From Jaapia argillacea MUCL 33604 (taxonomy: Eukaryota > Basidiomycota > Agaricomycetes > Jaapiales > Jaapiaceae), in assembly GCA_000697665.1 (NCBI GenBank), contig KL197733.1, positions 66,904-130,903 on the forward strand: a DNA stretch of 64,000 bases, written 5' to 3'. Below the pieces are notes generated by a model. The model was not told the origin of the DNA. It worked only from the letters and a program-made list of their open reading frames with translations, and did not search any database. The translations under genes were made by a program, and so were the position numbers. Within the stretch, counting starts at the first letter, position 1; each line of letters starts with the position of its first letter. Of the stretch, positions 38,082 through 48,913 are shown piece by piece.

Positions 38082-41000
38082 TCAGTCGCTGTCAGTATCT
38101 TCTGGTTTCGGGCCACCAAACGCGAGCCAGTTGACTTTCCGTATTCTCCTCCTCTCCTCTTGAGCTTTAATCTGGTTCCGGGTTAACTTCTTCTTCTTCT
38201 TGATAGCAGATGGCACCTTTACGGCGTCCTCCGCACCACTGCCTACAGGCGTGGCATGAGCTGACGCGGCAGGCGTTTGCGTCCTCGACCTGGCGGGAGT
38301 GCCCGGAGCGCTGCTCTTCGGAGATTTGGCGTCAGCAAACGCATCGTCCAGAACCGCAACCTTGCCCTTCTGTGTCATTCGTCCCGCGTCGATGTTCCAA
38401 ATCTCGGAGCCTATGACAGCGTTAGGTACCGAATGGAAGCAGTAGAGAGGGAAACATACACAGAGCGGACACAAACTCTTGATTGTGAGAGATTATAACC
38501 TGCATGGGCATTAGCTAAAGGTTAGGTCTCTTATGGCCTCAACGCACCACAGCCCCCGCCCAGTCACGGATGGCGACAGCCAATCCTCCAAGTGCCTCTC
38601 GATCCAAGAAATTACTTGGCTCGTCAAGTACACAAATCTGAGGGTTATTCCACAGACATGCCGCGATGACGAGCTTGATCTTTTGGCCTGGAGAAGGAGA
38701 TCAGACTTAAAGCCCGCGTATTCCCGAAAAAAATGATCATACCACCTGACAAGCCCGATATCTCGTTGTATTGGGCAATATCCCCGTCAAGACCGACGTC
38801 CTCTAGGTGTTTCCGAACTATGTGAGCAGCGGTATCGCGCGAACCAGCACCTTCTCGTGAGGATTCCAGATCATCGAACTGCTGCACGACTTTCCCGAAG
38901 CCTTTTGCCAGCAATTCATCTCGAGGTACCCATGTGTTGAACCGGTGATCAAGGCCACGCCACTTGATTTCGTACTGCAGCGACTTCCTGAGCTTCTGAC
39001 GGCCCATGACCAGCTAAACGGAGCGAGAAGCGGGTCAGAAATCGTCTGAAAAGTCCATGTAGGCGAGATTCGAACCTCTAATTTGCGCTTCTGGCCATTC
39101 TTGCCGACGAAGTCGGTCTCATAAAGCGCCTTCTCCTCTTCCGTCAAAGCACGAGTTGCCTTTTCCAAGATTTCACCTGAATAGCGATAAGCTGAGGCTC
39201 ATGCGTACACTATAGCGGAACCTACGATCATGTCCGTCCTGGAAGCGCCATTGGATATATTGTACAGGGGTCTTTTCTAAATGTCGCTCTGGGAAATGTG
39301 CCCGTCAATTCAACAACGGCTTATCACGGGAAAGAGTTGTTACCAATATGATGTGTCGCGTGTTGGGCAACATAACCAATTCGGAGTGAGGGATGCCTGT
39401 ACACAGTCCCTTCCTGGGGTTCTGTCTCGCCCTACACACTACTGTCAGTGTGAGCTCGCACAATAATGAAGAGGAGAGCGTACGGTCAACAGCTTGATCA
39501 TGGTTGACTTCCCAGCACCTGTAGATCAAAGTGAGGTCTAGAGGAACCCAGATAGCAGTTCGAGCCTACCGTTAGGGCCGATTACTCCAACACGGCTAAT
39601 GAAATGGCAACCAATAAGCAAAAGAACTGGTTAGGAGGGCATAAAAACCCACCTCGACAAGGATAAACCGCAGCTAACATTATACAAACTAGGTGTACAT
39701 TTACCAGGGTATGTATATGTGCAATTCGTCAACTTCAAGATGGCTCGGGTGTTGCTCCGGACACCCATAAGAGAGCCCGGAGGAGGGAATGCGAATTTGA
39801 TGGATGTCGCCGCCAAGGTATAGTATGATTTGGCTTCGGGATGTTGTTCCACGAAATGAGATAGGTTACCTGGGTAGTACACAAGCTGGGAGGGCGTTAA
39901 CAGTCGGGAAAGAGTAAAAGATTGAGGATGGCATACCTTCTTGCTCTCATAATGTATAATATCTGTTGTTACATGGTCTAAAAATCTGTGATACAGGTCA
40001 GAACAACCACGGCGGGCGCACGAATCAGACCTATACATACCCAGAGTCGTGACTGACGATTAAGCACGTTACATGATTCTGAGCGATAAGATATTTCTCC
40101 AGCCAGAGAACGGAGGCGCGGTCCAACTATACGAAACGATAAATTGAAGGGTTAGAAGAGACGAAACTAGTTGCTCCTTACGTGATTAGTAGGCTGTCAA
40201 ACGGCGTTAGCAAAGTCTTGCCCAACTATCAAATCAACAACGTACCTCGTCGAGTAGTAATAGATCTGCATTGTAAAGCATCGCTCTGGCGAGTTCCAGC
40301 TTCATCTTCCATCCCCCCGACAGGCCTCCCACCGTGTCAGCCTGTCGAGCGTCATCGAAGCCAACCTCAAGGAGCTGCTCCCTAATCTTCGATCTGGGCA
40401 AGTGAGCCAATCCCTTATCTACGCGCATTATTGGTTGACACAATAAGTCGTCGTGACCAGCCTTTGAACCCGGAGACGAAAATCCGACTGACCGGAAGCA
40501 ATGAAATCTAAGAGGGGCATTGAGGCATCTTCGCCTTGTAACGAGTGCTCCACCATGAGGCATCTCAACTGATCCTGGGGAGGGAAGTTCTCCACTTTTC
40601 CAAGGCTCAATTGTCGCATCAACGTGCTCTTCCCTAAACGCTTCGGTTAGCACACAGGGTACACAGTGAGGAGTCTTCATACCTGATCCATTGGGTCCCA
40701 GTATGCCGTATCTCCGCCCTCGGACAAGTCTGAGGGTCGTATGCGAGAGCAAGAGAAGGGCGCCGTAGGCCAAGGAGAACACGGTATCACAAAGGATTTC
40801 ACCTTCGTCGGTAGAGCCATTTTGAACTGGGGCATATTTGGCACGGTCTACTGCGAGGTAGTGAGAACGAACTTGGTCCGCGAAGGCGTTACCGGCTTCA
40901 GGAATCTCGTTGGGGAACCAAGGAGACACATAAATGCCGAGACATCTGTTCCATGCCTTTGCATCACCAAAGTTCCTCTGATGGACGAGATCTGCCAGAA

Positions 41001-42338
41001 GCGACGATGAGAACTGCAAGGACTGCACGAGTAAGGGATGTTTGGGAGAATGAGGCCCGTTCGGGGCTAGGACAAGTTCCGGGGGGAGCAATGTGAGGAG
41101 GTTCGTCATGATCTCTGCAGCCTCTGCATCGATATTGCGGGGCGTGGGAGGTGGTGCGGTGGCGGAAGCACCGGCTTTGTTCAATGTGCCGAGGGCGGTT
41201 TCAGCGAAGGCACGGACCTGGATGACGACTCGTTAGCTAAATGATATAGGATCAAGAAGATGTTAAGGGTACTTCGGGAAAAGCAGCGCCTTTCGCGATT
41301 TTGTCAACGCCTTCGACAAGGGGACTAAGATACGTAGCGGCGACGTTCTGATCTCGAACGAGCTTGACGAGATTATCGACGACGACGACAGTCCTTCGTT
41401 GGGTTTCCATGCTTCGATCATTCAGAGCACGGATAAGAAGAGGGACAAGCACGGCCAGTGCAGGAGCAGTGACTTCTGCAACGAAGGTTGTAGATGAGAG
41501 AGCCTTGATACAGGCGGCCACGGCGTCGGGGGTTTGCATGCACTTCACAAGAGCTGGAATGTGTGGCGTCAGGTCCGGGTTGGCCAAGGTTGTGCACAAT
41601 GCCGTTGCACATTTGACGGCAGCAGACGACACCTATTGCTTTTCTTCCAAAACTGAACAGATTCCGAATCTTGATGTGAAACGTACCTCGGGTTTCGTAT
41701 CATGCAGCGCAATGCCAACTTTAGGGAGCACAGCACCTAGCTCATTCGCAACCTCCTCCCTCGCGGATGTAACAAAACTCTTAAGGGCATCTAACACCCC
41801 AACTTTGGTGCGCCATTTACCATTTTCTAGGATATTCTCAAGGGCACGAAACACGACACGGGTGGATTCTGGAGGGAACAGTTTCAAGATGGCCTTCGTG
41901 GCGGCAGTGGCTGCAATGCGAACGACTTCGCCTTTGTCCATGTACAGGTCAAACAAGACAGGGAGAGACGGGAGAAGGAGAGGACCAGCCGGGGCGCCTA
42001 ATGTTGAGGCGAGGGATTGGAATCCGATCGCTGCGGACTCGCGTTCGTAGCCAGATTTTTTGTTGACTGCGAAATTATGAAGGGTAGACAGGACGTTGTC
42101 GTCGCTAAAATACATGAAGCCATCAATCAGGATTCCAGGGAAAGACGGAAAATGACGGACGTCAAGGTTTGGAGGCCAGCTTTATTGACCTGGCGAGCAA
42201 GCTTCTCCGCTGCTGCCTTGGCATCTAAAGAGGGTGAATTGGTGATTCCTGAACGGTACCCCAATGTTGCTTACCTGGGGCGGTCGGAGCAGTTCGAAGA
42301 GATGCTAAGATATCAGAGAATGGCGTATCAGATGGCAT
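38082..42338 (-). CDS. YEF3: Translation elongation factor 3 (eEF3), ABC-F ATPase
   Basis: Fungal ATPase that drives E-site tRNA release during elongation. Twenty exons join in phase to 1,075 residues (yeast 1,044): 42338-42275, 42224-42161, 42104-41687, 41632-41273, 41217-40683, 40633-40493, 40418-40246, 40193-40182, 40126-40041, 39985-39937, 39885-39653, 39595-39570, 39518-39484, 39431-39344, 39288-39226, 39176-39076, 39013-38743, 38687-38548, 38499-38460 and 38410-38082. N-terminal HEAT repeats lead into ABC1 (GPNGSGKST, LSGGWKMKLELARAML, LLLLDEPTNHLD). ABC2 follows (GPNGAGKST, LSGGQKIKLVIAACL, VLDEPSNFLD), with the chromodomain insert (YEIKWRGLDHRFNTWVPRDE) between its halves. A Lys-rich tail (KKKKKLTRNQIKAQEERRR) ends it, as in eEF3. 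The PTNH motif is a separate 12-nt exon. Confidence 0.95.
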
Positions 42339-42861
42339 GGTGACGGCAGCTGGTGACATGGAATCTAAGTTGTGAGAATCTATACGAAAGCACGAATGAA
42401 TCTAGGGAAGACAGGCGAGATACAGATTGACGCAGACAAGCGTTGGCGTCCAGGAGAAGAGTACACAGAAATCACAGAAATCACCGGATATCGATTGTGG
42501 GTCGATGGGGTGTGGGATTCTCGTCGTCGAAAAGGAGGGAAGCAAAAACTGGCGTTATCGTGGTCGCCAATAATGCTGCTCGCCCGGTGTAAGTTATAGG
42601 GCTGAAGCTGAGGATGGGTGCACGTTTGTGCAGAGTGTAGAGCACAAATTTCTAAAAATCTTGCCGATTGGCAGTGCCGACAACGGGAGTTGCCGTGTGG
42701 CGTGTCGGCGAAAGCAACAAAGCGACGAAGTGCTTTTGAATCGAGTCGGATAGAGGACAAACTCAGACGGTACAACAGCATGAGTAGATTACATAGTATA
42801 CATCAAATCAATCCAAATGCCCAGTCCATAGGATAGCTAAAACAACGACGCCCTTACTTCA
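42339..42861. other. Intergenic
   Basis: About 520 bp between the GTPBP1-like stop and the eEF3 start on the minus strand; expected to contain the eEF3 promoter and 5' UTR. Nothing else recognised. Confidence 0.5.
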
Positions 42862-45797
42862 TCAGTCTAATAATTGGGTGACAACTCCCAGACCCTTCAA
42901 CGAAAATATCAGCATCCCCCGAAGAGAGAGCCATCAGTTAGGACTCACCTTCGTCTTTCCCTCTCGAAACAACAATTTCATCCCTTGTTTGATGAACTCC
43001 GGGTGCGAGATGAACTCAAAGGTGACCGTGGCCCTGTCACCTGTTCGTAGGATACCCTGCGGATGGTTCATCTCAATTATCCGTACTGTCTGCCGAACAG
43101 CCTACAAAGAATAAGCCATTACAATTGCGAGTAATGTCAAAAGAGAAAAAGTCGACGCACGCCACAGTGGAGCATCGCCTTGGATGTGGAGTGTTAGTAC
43201 AAGTGTTAATACGAAACGCTACGACTTCGATAGTGAACATACCTGATAATTCTTCTGTAACGTCGTATTATGACTGAAAAGAAACCTCAGCAGAGGCGAC
43301 CTGCAGTAACTCTAGTACATACTATAAGATCAACACTTGTCCCTGAAATCTTCGGATGGCTAGAACGTCAAGTAAACATATCTATCCTCGGGTGCAGGTT
43401 GGGGTACCGACCTTTCGGCGGCGGCGATTCGGTCTTGTGTACAATCACCATCCCCTTCCTAACCGCCTGCTTCTTCATCCGTTTGAGAGCCAACGACACA
43501 CATTGCCCAGCCTCAGCAGAGTTAACAGGTGCCCTAACAAAAAGCCCACCCAAGTGATTGATACCAAGCGTCGCACGACCCAGAAACGACCTACCTCTTT
43601 CTTTGCATACTCTTGATGGACGTAGGGAGATAGTTCCCGTTTGCATCCGGCCCGAGGAGGACTTGATCGCCAACCCGCACGCTTCCACCATTAACAATCC
43701 CGTTGACGACTGTCCCGACATAGGGAACAGACCAAACCTCTGTTATTGAGTACTGTTGTGAACAACTACGTCAGGGAGGCATGGGACAGTGAACGGAGAC
43801 ACATACCTCTAGCGGTTGGTCCGGCATGAATTTCGAGTCATCATGTTCATCGGAAGGTAACAGGTTGAGGAAAGCCCGAACCTGATGAATTCTTCAGTCC
43901 AGAAACCGACACTACGCTGAAAAATGCTCACATGATCTAAACCCTCGCCGGTGACATTCGAGACCAGAAAAATTGGGCATAATCTAGAGATAGAACCTCA
44001 CATCGATATTCATGTGAGATCACATATAAGCGTACCGTTCTTTGGCATAAACTTGAGAAAGCTCGACGGCGATCTCAACGGACTTCACAAATACAGGAGT
44101 CTTCCTGACCAGTGATAAGATGAGTCAGAGATCTTAGGGACGCTGCAGGAGGGCACTTGCCTGCAGCCAGGGCTCTTGAGCACCTTGACGACCTGCTTGA
44201 CGGTCTCTTGTAAAATATTCGCCGGAGTCATATCAATCTTTAACAATCGTCAGCGGAAGTACAACTGGTATAAGAGAGAGAATCCTGCCTTTGTTATACA
44301 CACTACCACAGGGATGCTCAATGCGAGTGCAATCGCCAGGTGCTCCTTGGACATGCCTATCAGTCCAGCGTTGGCTCCAACCATGAGCACTACGCATGCT
44401 GGAGCACCCGATGTTAATCCGTACAACGTAGTCTTCAAATATTTCTCGTGGCCAGCCAGATCTACGTGCCGACTTTCAGAACATGGTTAGTTCCGAGTGG
44501 AACTGAATTACCGATGAATGAGACAATCTTCGCCGCTTGCGACGAAATCTCCTCCCATCCCAACTTCTCTCGCCGAATGGTGTCGGGATCCATTGAGTTG
44601 GAAGTTGTGGGGAGAATCCCTGATCCATTCAGAGCGAATCCTAGGATCTAATGGACAAGGTCAGGTCGTGTCTACGATAGGGCCATTGGGCGTGAGATAG
44701 CACAAAAACCTACCTCCATACCAACGCTAGATGTTCGCCCTGTTTCAAGTTCGTGCTTGTGTCGGAAGAGACCGACACGAGCTCGGCCCCTTCCATCATC
44801 CAACCCACCTATTCGGAAATGACTAAGGAGGAATATAATCGAGGTAGTGAAGACAAACCACGAGTAAGGACCCCAAGTGTTGTAGACTTGCCACTGTCGA
44901 CATTTCCAACGACAGCACACCGAACCTCCGGGGTCAATGAAACATTCGGAGGAGGTAGACGCAACAAGAGAGATATTCGGGGGTGATTCGTTCGTGACTC
45001 GTATGATACGGAAGCCTACCCAGATGAAATATGAGTCACAACATAGTGAAATCGACCACAAGTAAAAAACTGTGGCTGTGGTTGCTTCGCAATGGAATGT
45101 TCCAGTCAGTTCGCGCGACTAGGGACGCGAACCATCGGGACATCTCCCTCCATATCTCCATCAGTCGGTAGAACTGCCACGACCATGCATAGAGGGAGTC
45201 GTAATGTCCCATGAGACCTCATAACTCATAGGAGGAGATTTCCCAAACAATGCAAGCAACCACAACTGAAGTTCGTAGACATAGAACGCACCTGCCCTCC
45301 AACTTCCTCCGCGATCTGCGCTATTAACTGGTGTAACCGGTCCATCTCTTCCAAAGAACGATCGACGCCCAACCATTCTTCACCGTCGTTCAACGGTTGT
45401 CCGGCAAACAATTCGGAGTGAGGCGGTCGACGTCCTATCCGACAGATGTATTCGCCTCGAGAGCGGGTCAATAATTGGGCAATCAGGTCCCGGGCCTTTT
45501 CATACTTCGGAGTTTCACCGGACAGTAGGAGGGACTTGGAAAACCAGGATCAAGTCGAGGAACGTGGGTGGAATAGAGTGCACTTACTTGAACCTCCTCA
45601 TCCATGCCGTCGAGGTCTATGGAAGAGTCGGGTCGCCCAGCATCACTCTCGACAACGTCTCGCTTCACTTCCACAACCTTCGAACCAACCTTCTTATTTT
45701 CCTTCTCCCGTTCAGCGATACCAAGTGCGCGCTGCTTCGCAAGCTCACGAGCATGAATCTCGTTCATCTCGTGCTGAAAACCACGTAGTGTTGCCAT
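42862..45797 (-). CDS. GTPBP1/GTPBP2-like translational GTPase
   Basis: EF-Tu-like GTPase of the GTPBP1 group, linked in animals to ribosome rescue and mRNA turnover. About 18 exons. Well-supported ones are 45797-45588, 45534-45292, 45015-44858, 44808-44714, 44647-44512, 44461-44289, 44237-44161, 44104-44036, 43983-43932, 43881-43807, 43752-43595 and 43533-43412; the last ends at 42862. Motifs are P-loop GNVDSGKST, switch I region [19 protein letters not shown]3 [13 protein letters not shown]4 [23 protein letters not shown], domain 2 [11 protein letters not shown] and domain 3 [11 protein letters not shown] to [16 protein letters not shown]. Two introns have GC donors (44288 and 44160). The stretch 45016-45291 between exons 2 and 4 is unresolved; a short exon coding [13 protein letters not shown] is likely. 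Confidence 0.88.
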
Positions 45798-46269
45798 GAT
45801 TGGCGATATAGAGAGTCTCTAAGTAACTGAGGATTTATATACCAGTCAACCGAGTCAGAAGTGAGGCTATGGGTATCCAAGGGATGAGTGGGAAGGGTCA
45901 GGGCTGAGGATCAGAGTCACCTTGATGACTCGTCACATTCATCACATTTCACACATTCCTCATTCGGAAGTTGTTGGGTAGTTGGGCCCACCAACAAGAA
46001 TGAAGTTCAAAAATCATTGTTTTCCATCTGGTTCCCCTCAAGCCTGTCTCATTCTCCTCGCTGGACGACATAGCTTGATTACCTCTCGACGTCCTTATAT
46101 CTGAAGGAATTCCGGTCTGCAAGATCCACACAACTTTCTCCCACCGCACACTGTGACCTGCCCCTCCAGCAGACCCTGCTCTTTGCATAGATCCCCCAAA
46201 AATCTGACCGCCCACCTCACATCAAAATTATAAGCCGAGACCTTAGAGGGGCTCCTTATCTGTCCCTCC
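45798..46269. other. Intergenic: divergent promoter region
   Basis: About 470 bp between the divergent GTPBP1-like and NFKBIL1-like genes. No open frame of note. Confidence 0.5.
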
Positions 46270-48358
46270 ATGTCGTTCTCGATCCGCTCTCTCAGGGGGT
46301 CCGTTCCTGGCCAACTGGATCCATCACAACCAACCCGACTCCTCCGTCTCCCAGGTTCCACCCTCTCATTCGCGTCGTTCCACCCCCAAACCGCGTCATC
46401 TTTACGAGAAGATGTCCTCGACCTCCAAAAACTTTCTTTAAACGAAGAGTTGTACCGACCCAAACGTGTCGTCATCGAAACCACACCGGATGGTCGTAGC
46501 TTTTGGAGATTTGTTCCAAAAGCAAAGAGAGAACCTGGCGTAGAGGATGAGGGTATATGGCCAAGAGTAATCGACATATGCGGGTAAGTGATCCTTTTCA
46601 TCAAGGAAGAACACGTGTCAGACTAATGGTCTTGAGCCCTCAGTATTGCAGTAGAGTGCTCGCAAGACCAGTGGGATATTTACAAACTAGACTCGGAGTA
46701 TGAATGCCTTGTCCAGCTCCCTCCCAAACCCACAATCATCACCCGTCGAGTCACCAAAGAGGATTCCCTCCCCAGCTCTTCCTCGCAAGGGACGAAAACC
46801 ACCTCACGAGCCCAATCAATATCCGCTTCGAAACGTCGTTTCTCATCGCCTTCACTCGATCCTGATCACGGGTTACCTCACCCCGACTCAAAGAAAATGC
46901 GAAAAGGGGAAGAGTCATCAGAATCCGACTTTGACTCGGAGGACGAATTTGAGAGTGCAGAGGAGGAACAGGTGGAAGAAATGATTGTAGATGAGATCCG
47001 CCGAGGGAGGCATGATGGCGAACGAACGAAGGCTTGGAGGGCGGAAACAGCTGCAAATCGTAAGGAGAGAAGGGAAAGAACTGCAAGAAAACGACAAAAT
47101 TCGGCTCGGGATGGCGACTTCCCACAAGACACTGTTGATATGGTAGACTTGACGCATGATGACGATGGTATTCACGAAGTGTCTCCTGCTCCGCGGACGA
47201 GCAACAAACCCGAAAGTGCAGCGAAACGGAAGAGTGCGTATTGCAGACATTCTCTCCTGGGAGCCCTCATGACAATTCTTGCCTCCCTTGTTTTAGACTC
47301 GAGCGAGTGCGAGTCCTTACGACCGGATAGCGGGTTTTCTTTTACTGGCCTATTTGGAGAGGCCCGTTCTCAAGGGAATAAGCGTGCTCGAACACGGTCC
47401 CCTGCGTCTACTAAACGACATTTGGACGGGAAACGGTCTGAGCGTCAACGGAAGAGAAGAGAAGAATTGGAGGAAAGGAAGAAGGGGTGGAGGCAGAAAA
47501 AGTTTCAGGCGTTTATGGATGAGATCCTAAAGGAAGTCCCAGAATCCGTGCATAACAATGGTAAGCCTCTCATCCTATTGTTAGCGCTCATTTGAGATTC
47601 ATTACTTCCCAGGTGAACGACCAACTGAAGGGGTGCCACCAGAAAGTGGTCCACCAGCTCCGGAACCGGACGACGAAGCTAAACGACAAGCAGTCATTGA
47701 GGAATCCCGTCGTAAACTGGCAGACCTGGAGCGAGATCGACCCATCTGGGAACAAGCCCAGCGTGAACGGGTTGCTGCTGCCGAGCGAGCCCTAGCCGAG
47801 GAGCGGAGAAAGCTTGCCGAGCGTCAACGGCAAGCTCAGCTTGAACGGGAGAAAGCAGAACGAGAGCAGAAACGGCGTGAACAAGAACAAGAAGCTGCGC
47901 GGAGACGAGAGCAGCAGGAACGGGAGGAAAGATCCCGACGGATGAGGCAGCAGAAGGAGCGGTGGTCCTATGGTCTTTGGACTACTCAGCGAGCCTTGGA
48001 GCGTTACAAAGTGCTTGCAGAAGCCTTCGACTCCACCAAATTTACGAGGAGTTCGGAGCCCCTCTCGTTCGACTTGGTTCCCTGGCCTGTTTTGCACTCG
48101 CCTGTCACCTTCACGGTCGAAGACATTGACTGGACTTCGGTGGAAAACTTCTTTGCAGAGGTTAAGAGGCATATGAGGGGACAGGATTACAAGACCTTCG
48201 TGGAGAAGAGTCATCGTAGGTTCCATCCTGATCGGTGGCGAGGGAGAGGGCTGTTTGACGCTGTGTTGAAGGAAGACCATCGCAGTGAATTGGAGGTTGC
48301 TGCTAATACTGTCGCACAGGCTATTACGCCTATATGGAGGGAAGCAAAGGGACGCTGA
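46270..48358 (+). CDS. Coiled-coil protein with NFKBIL1-like C-terminal HPD motif
   Basis: Exons are 46270-46583, 46644-47233, 47297-47560 and 47613-48358, giving 637 residues. The N-terminal 130 residues look folded (SFWRFVPKAKREPG, IAVECSQDQWDIYKL). A charged nuclear-type region with KRK clusters and acidic tracts follows. Then comes a long Arg/Glu/Gln coiled coil (about residues 405-510). The C-terminus has DIDWTSVENFFAEVKRHM, KSHRRFHPDRWRGRGLF and ANTVAQAITPIWRE. That block resembles the J-like end of NFKBIL1 (IkB-L), which also keeps R-F-H-P-D-R. No ankyrin repeats are seen, unlike the animal protein. Nuclear localisation and an mRNA-processing role are guesses from the animal homologue. 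The gene itself is well supported by phase. Confidence 0.75.
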
Positions 48359-48913
48359 GTGTCGAGCACCCAGCTTTTTGCATATCATTGTTGTAATTTC
48401 TTCAATCCGACTACGTTCTGGATCGGTCAAGGCGCTGTGATCATTTCCGAAGAAACAGACACTGAGGCCTGAATGAGGGTCGTGTTACAGTAAAATATCA
48501 GGCGTTTTGTGGTCGTAGAACTTGACATGATTCCGAAACCCTGGAATTAGCCTGTCTAATTATAATACGCTCATGAGCGTTGGGAGCGGGGGATGGCCTC
48601 CGCGTGACCAAACCCATTGAGCGGCACGCAGCCAAGCCTGTGCTGTGCTGGCTCATGATCACATCGCACGGCACTGGGCGCTCGAACCAAGAACTTTGTC
48701 ATTCCACTGCCAACGCAGCTCATTTGCGGTTGTCTCCTTGGGCGCTATCTTGTCTTACAGTAATCTCTGGACTGTTGACCAAGGCCTTTACCATAAGCAG
48801 TGTCCACGCGGCCTCTACTTAAACCGCACGACTCTGGCGCCCGTGCCTGGCACCCACCAAGCCCCTACGAACGTACTTATCCTCGTGCTTTCAACCCTCC
48901 ACCCTTGCATGAC
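48359..48913. other. Intergenic / 5' region of the RING gene
   Basis: About 550 bp. The reading frame of the RING gene stays open upstream to 48800 but without an ATG, so an upstream exon cannot be excluded. Nothing else recognised. Confidence 0.4.

Noticed and set aside
39062-39082. tRNA-like B box (GGTTCGAATCTCG on the minus strand)
   Set aside because: It straddles an eEF3 exon-intron border; the upstream sequence is conserved coding DNA and forms no cloverleaf.
39690-39705. 16-nt GTAAAT...CTAG intron in eEF3
   Set aside because: Far too short to splice, and reading straight through gives the conserved T-Y-P-G-K-C-T-P-S-L-Y-N-V.
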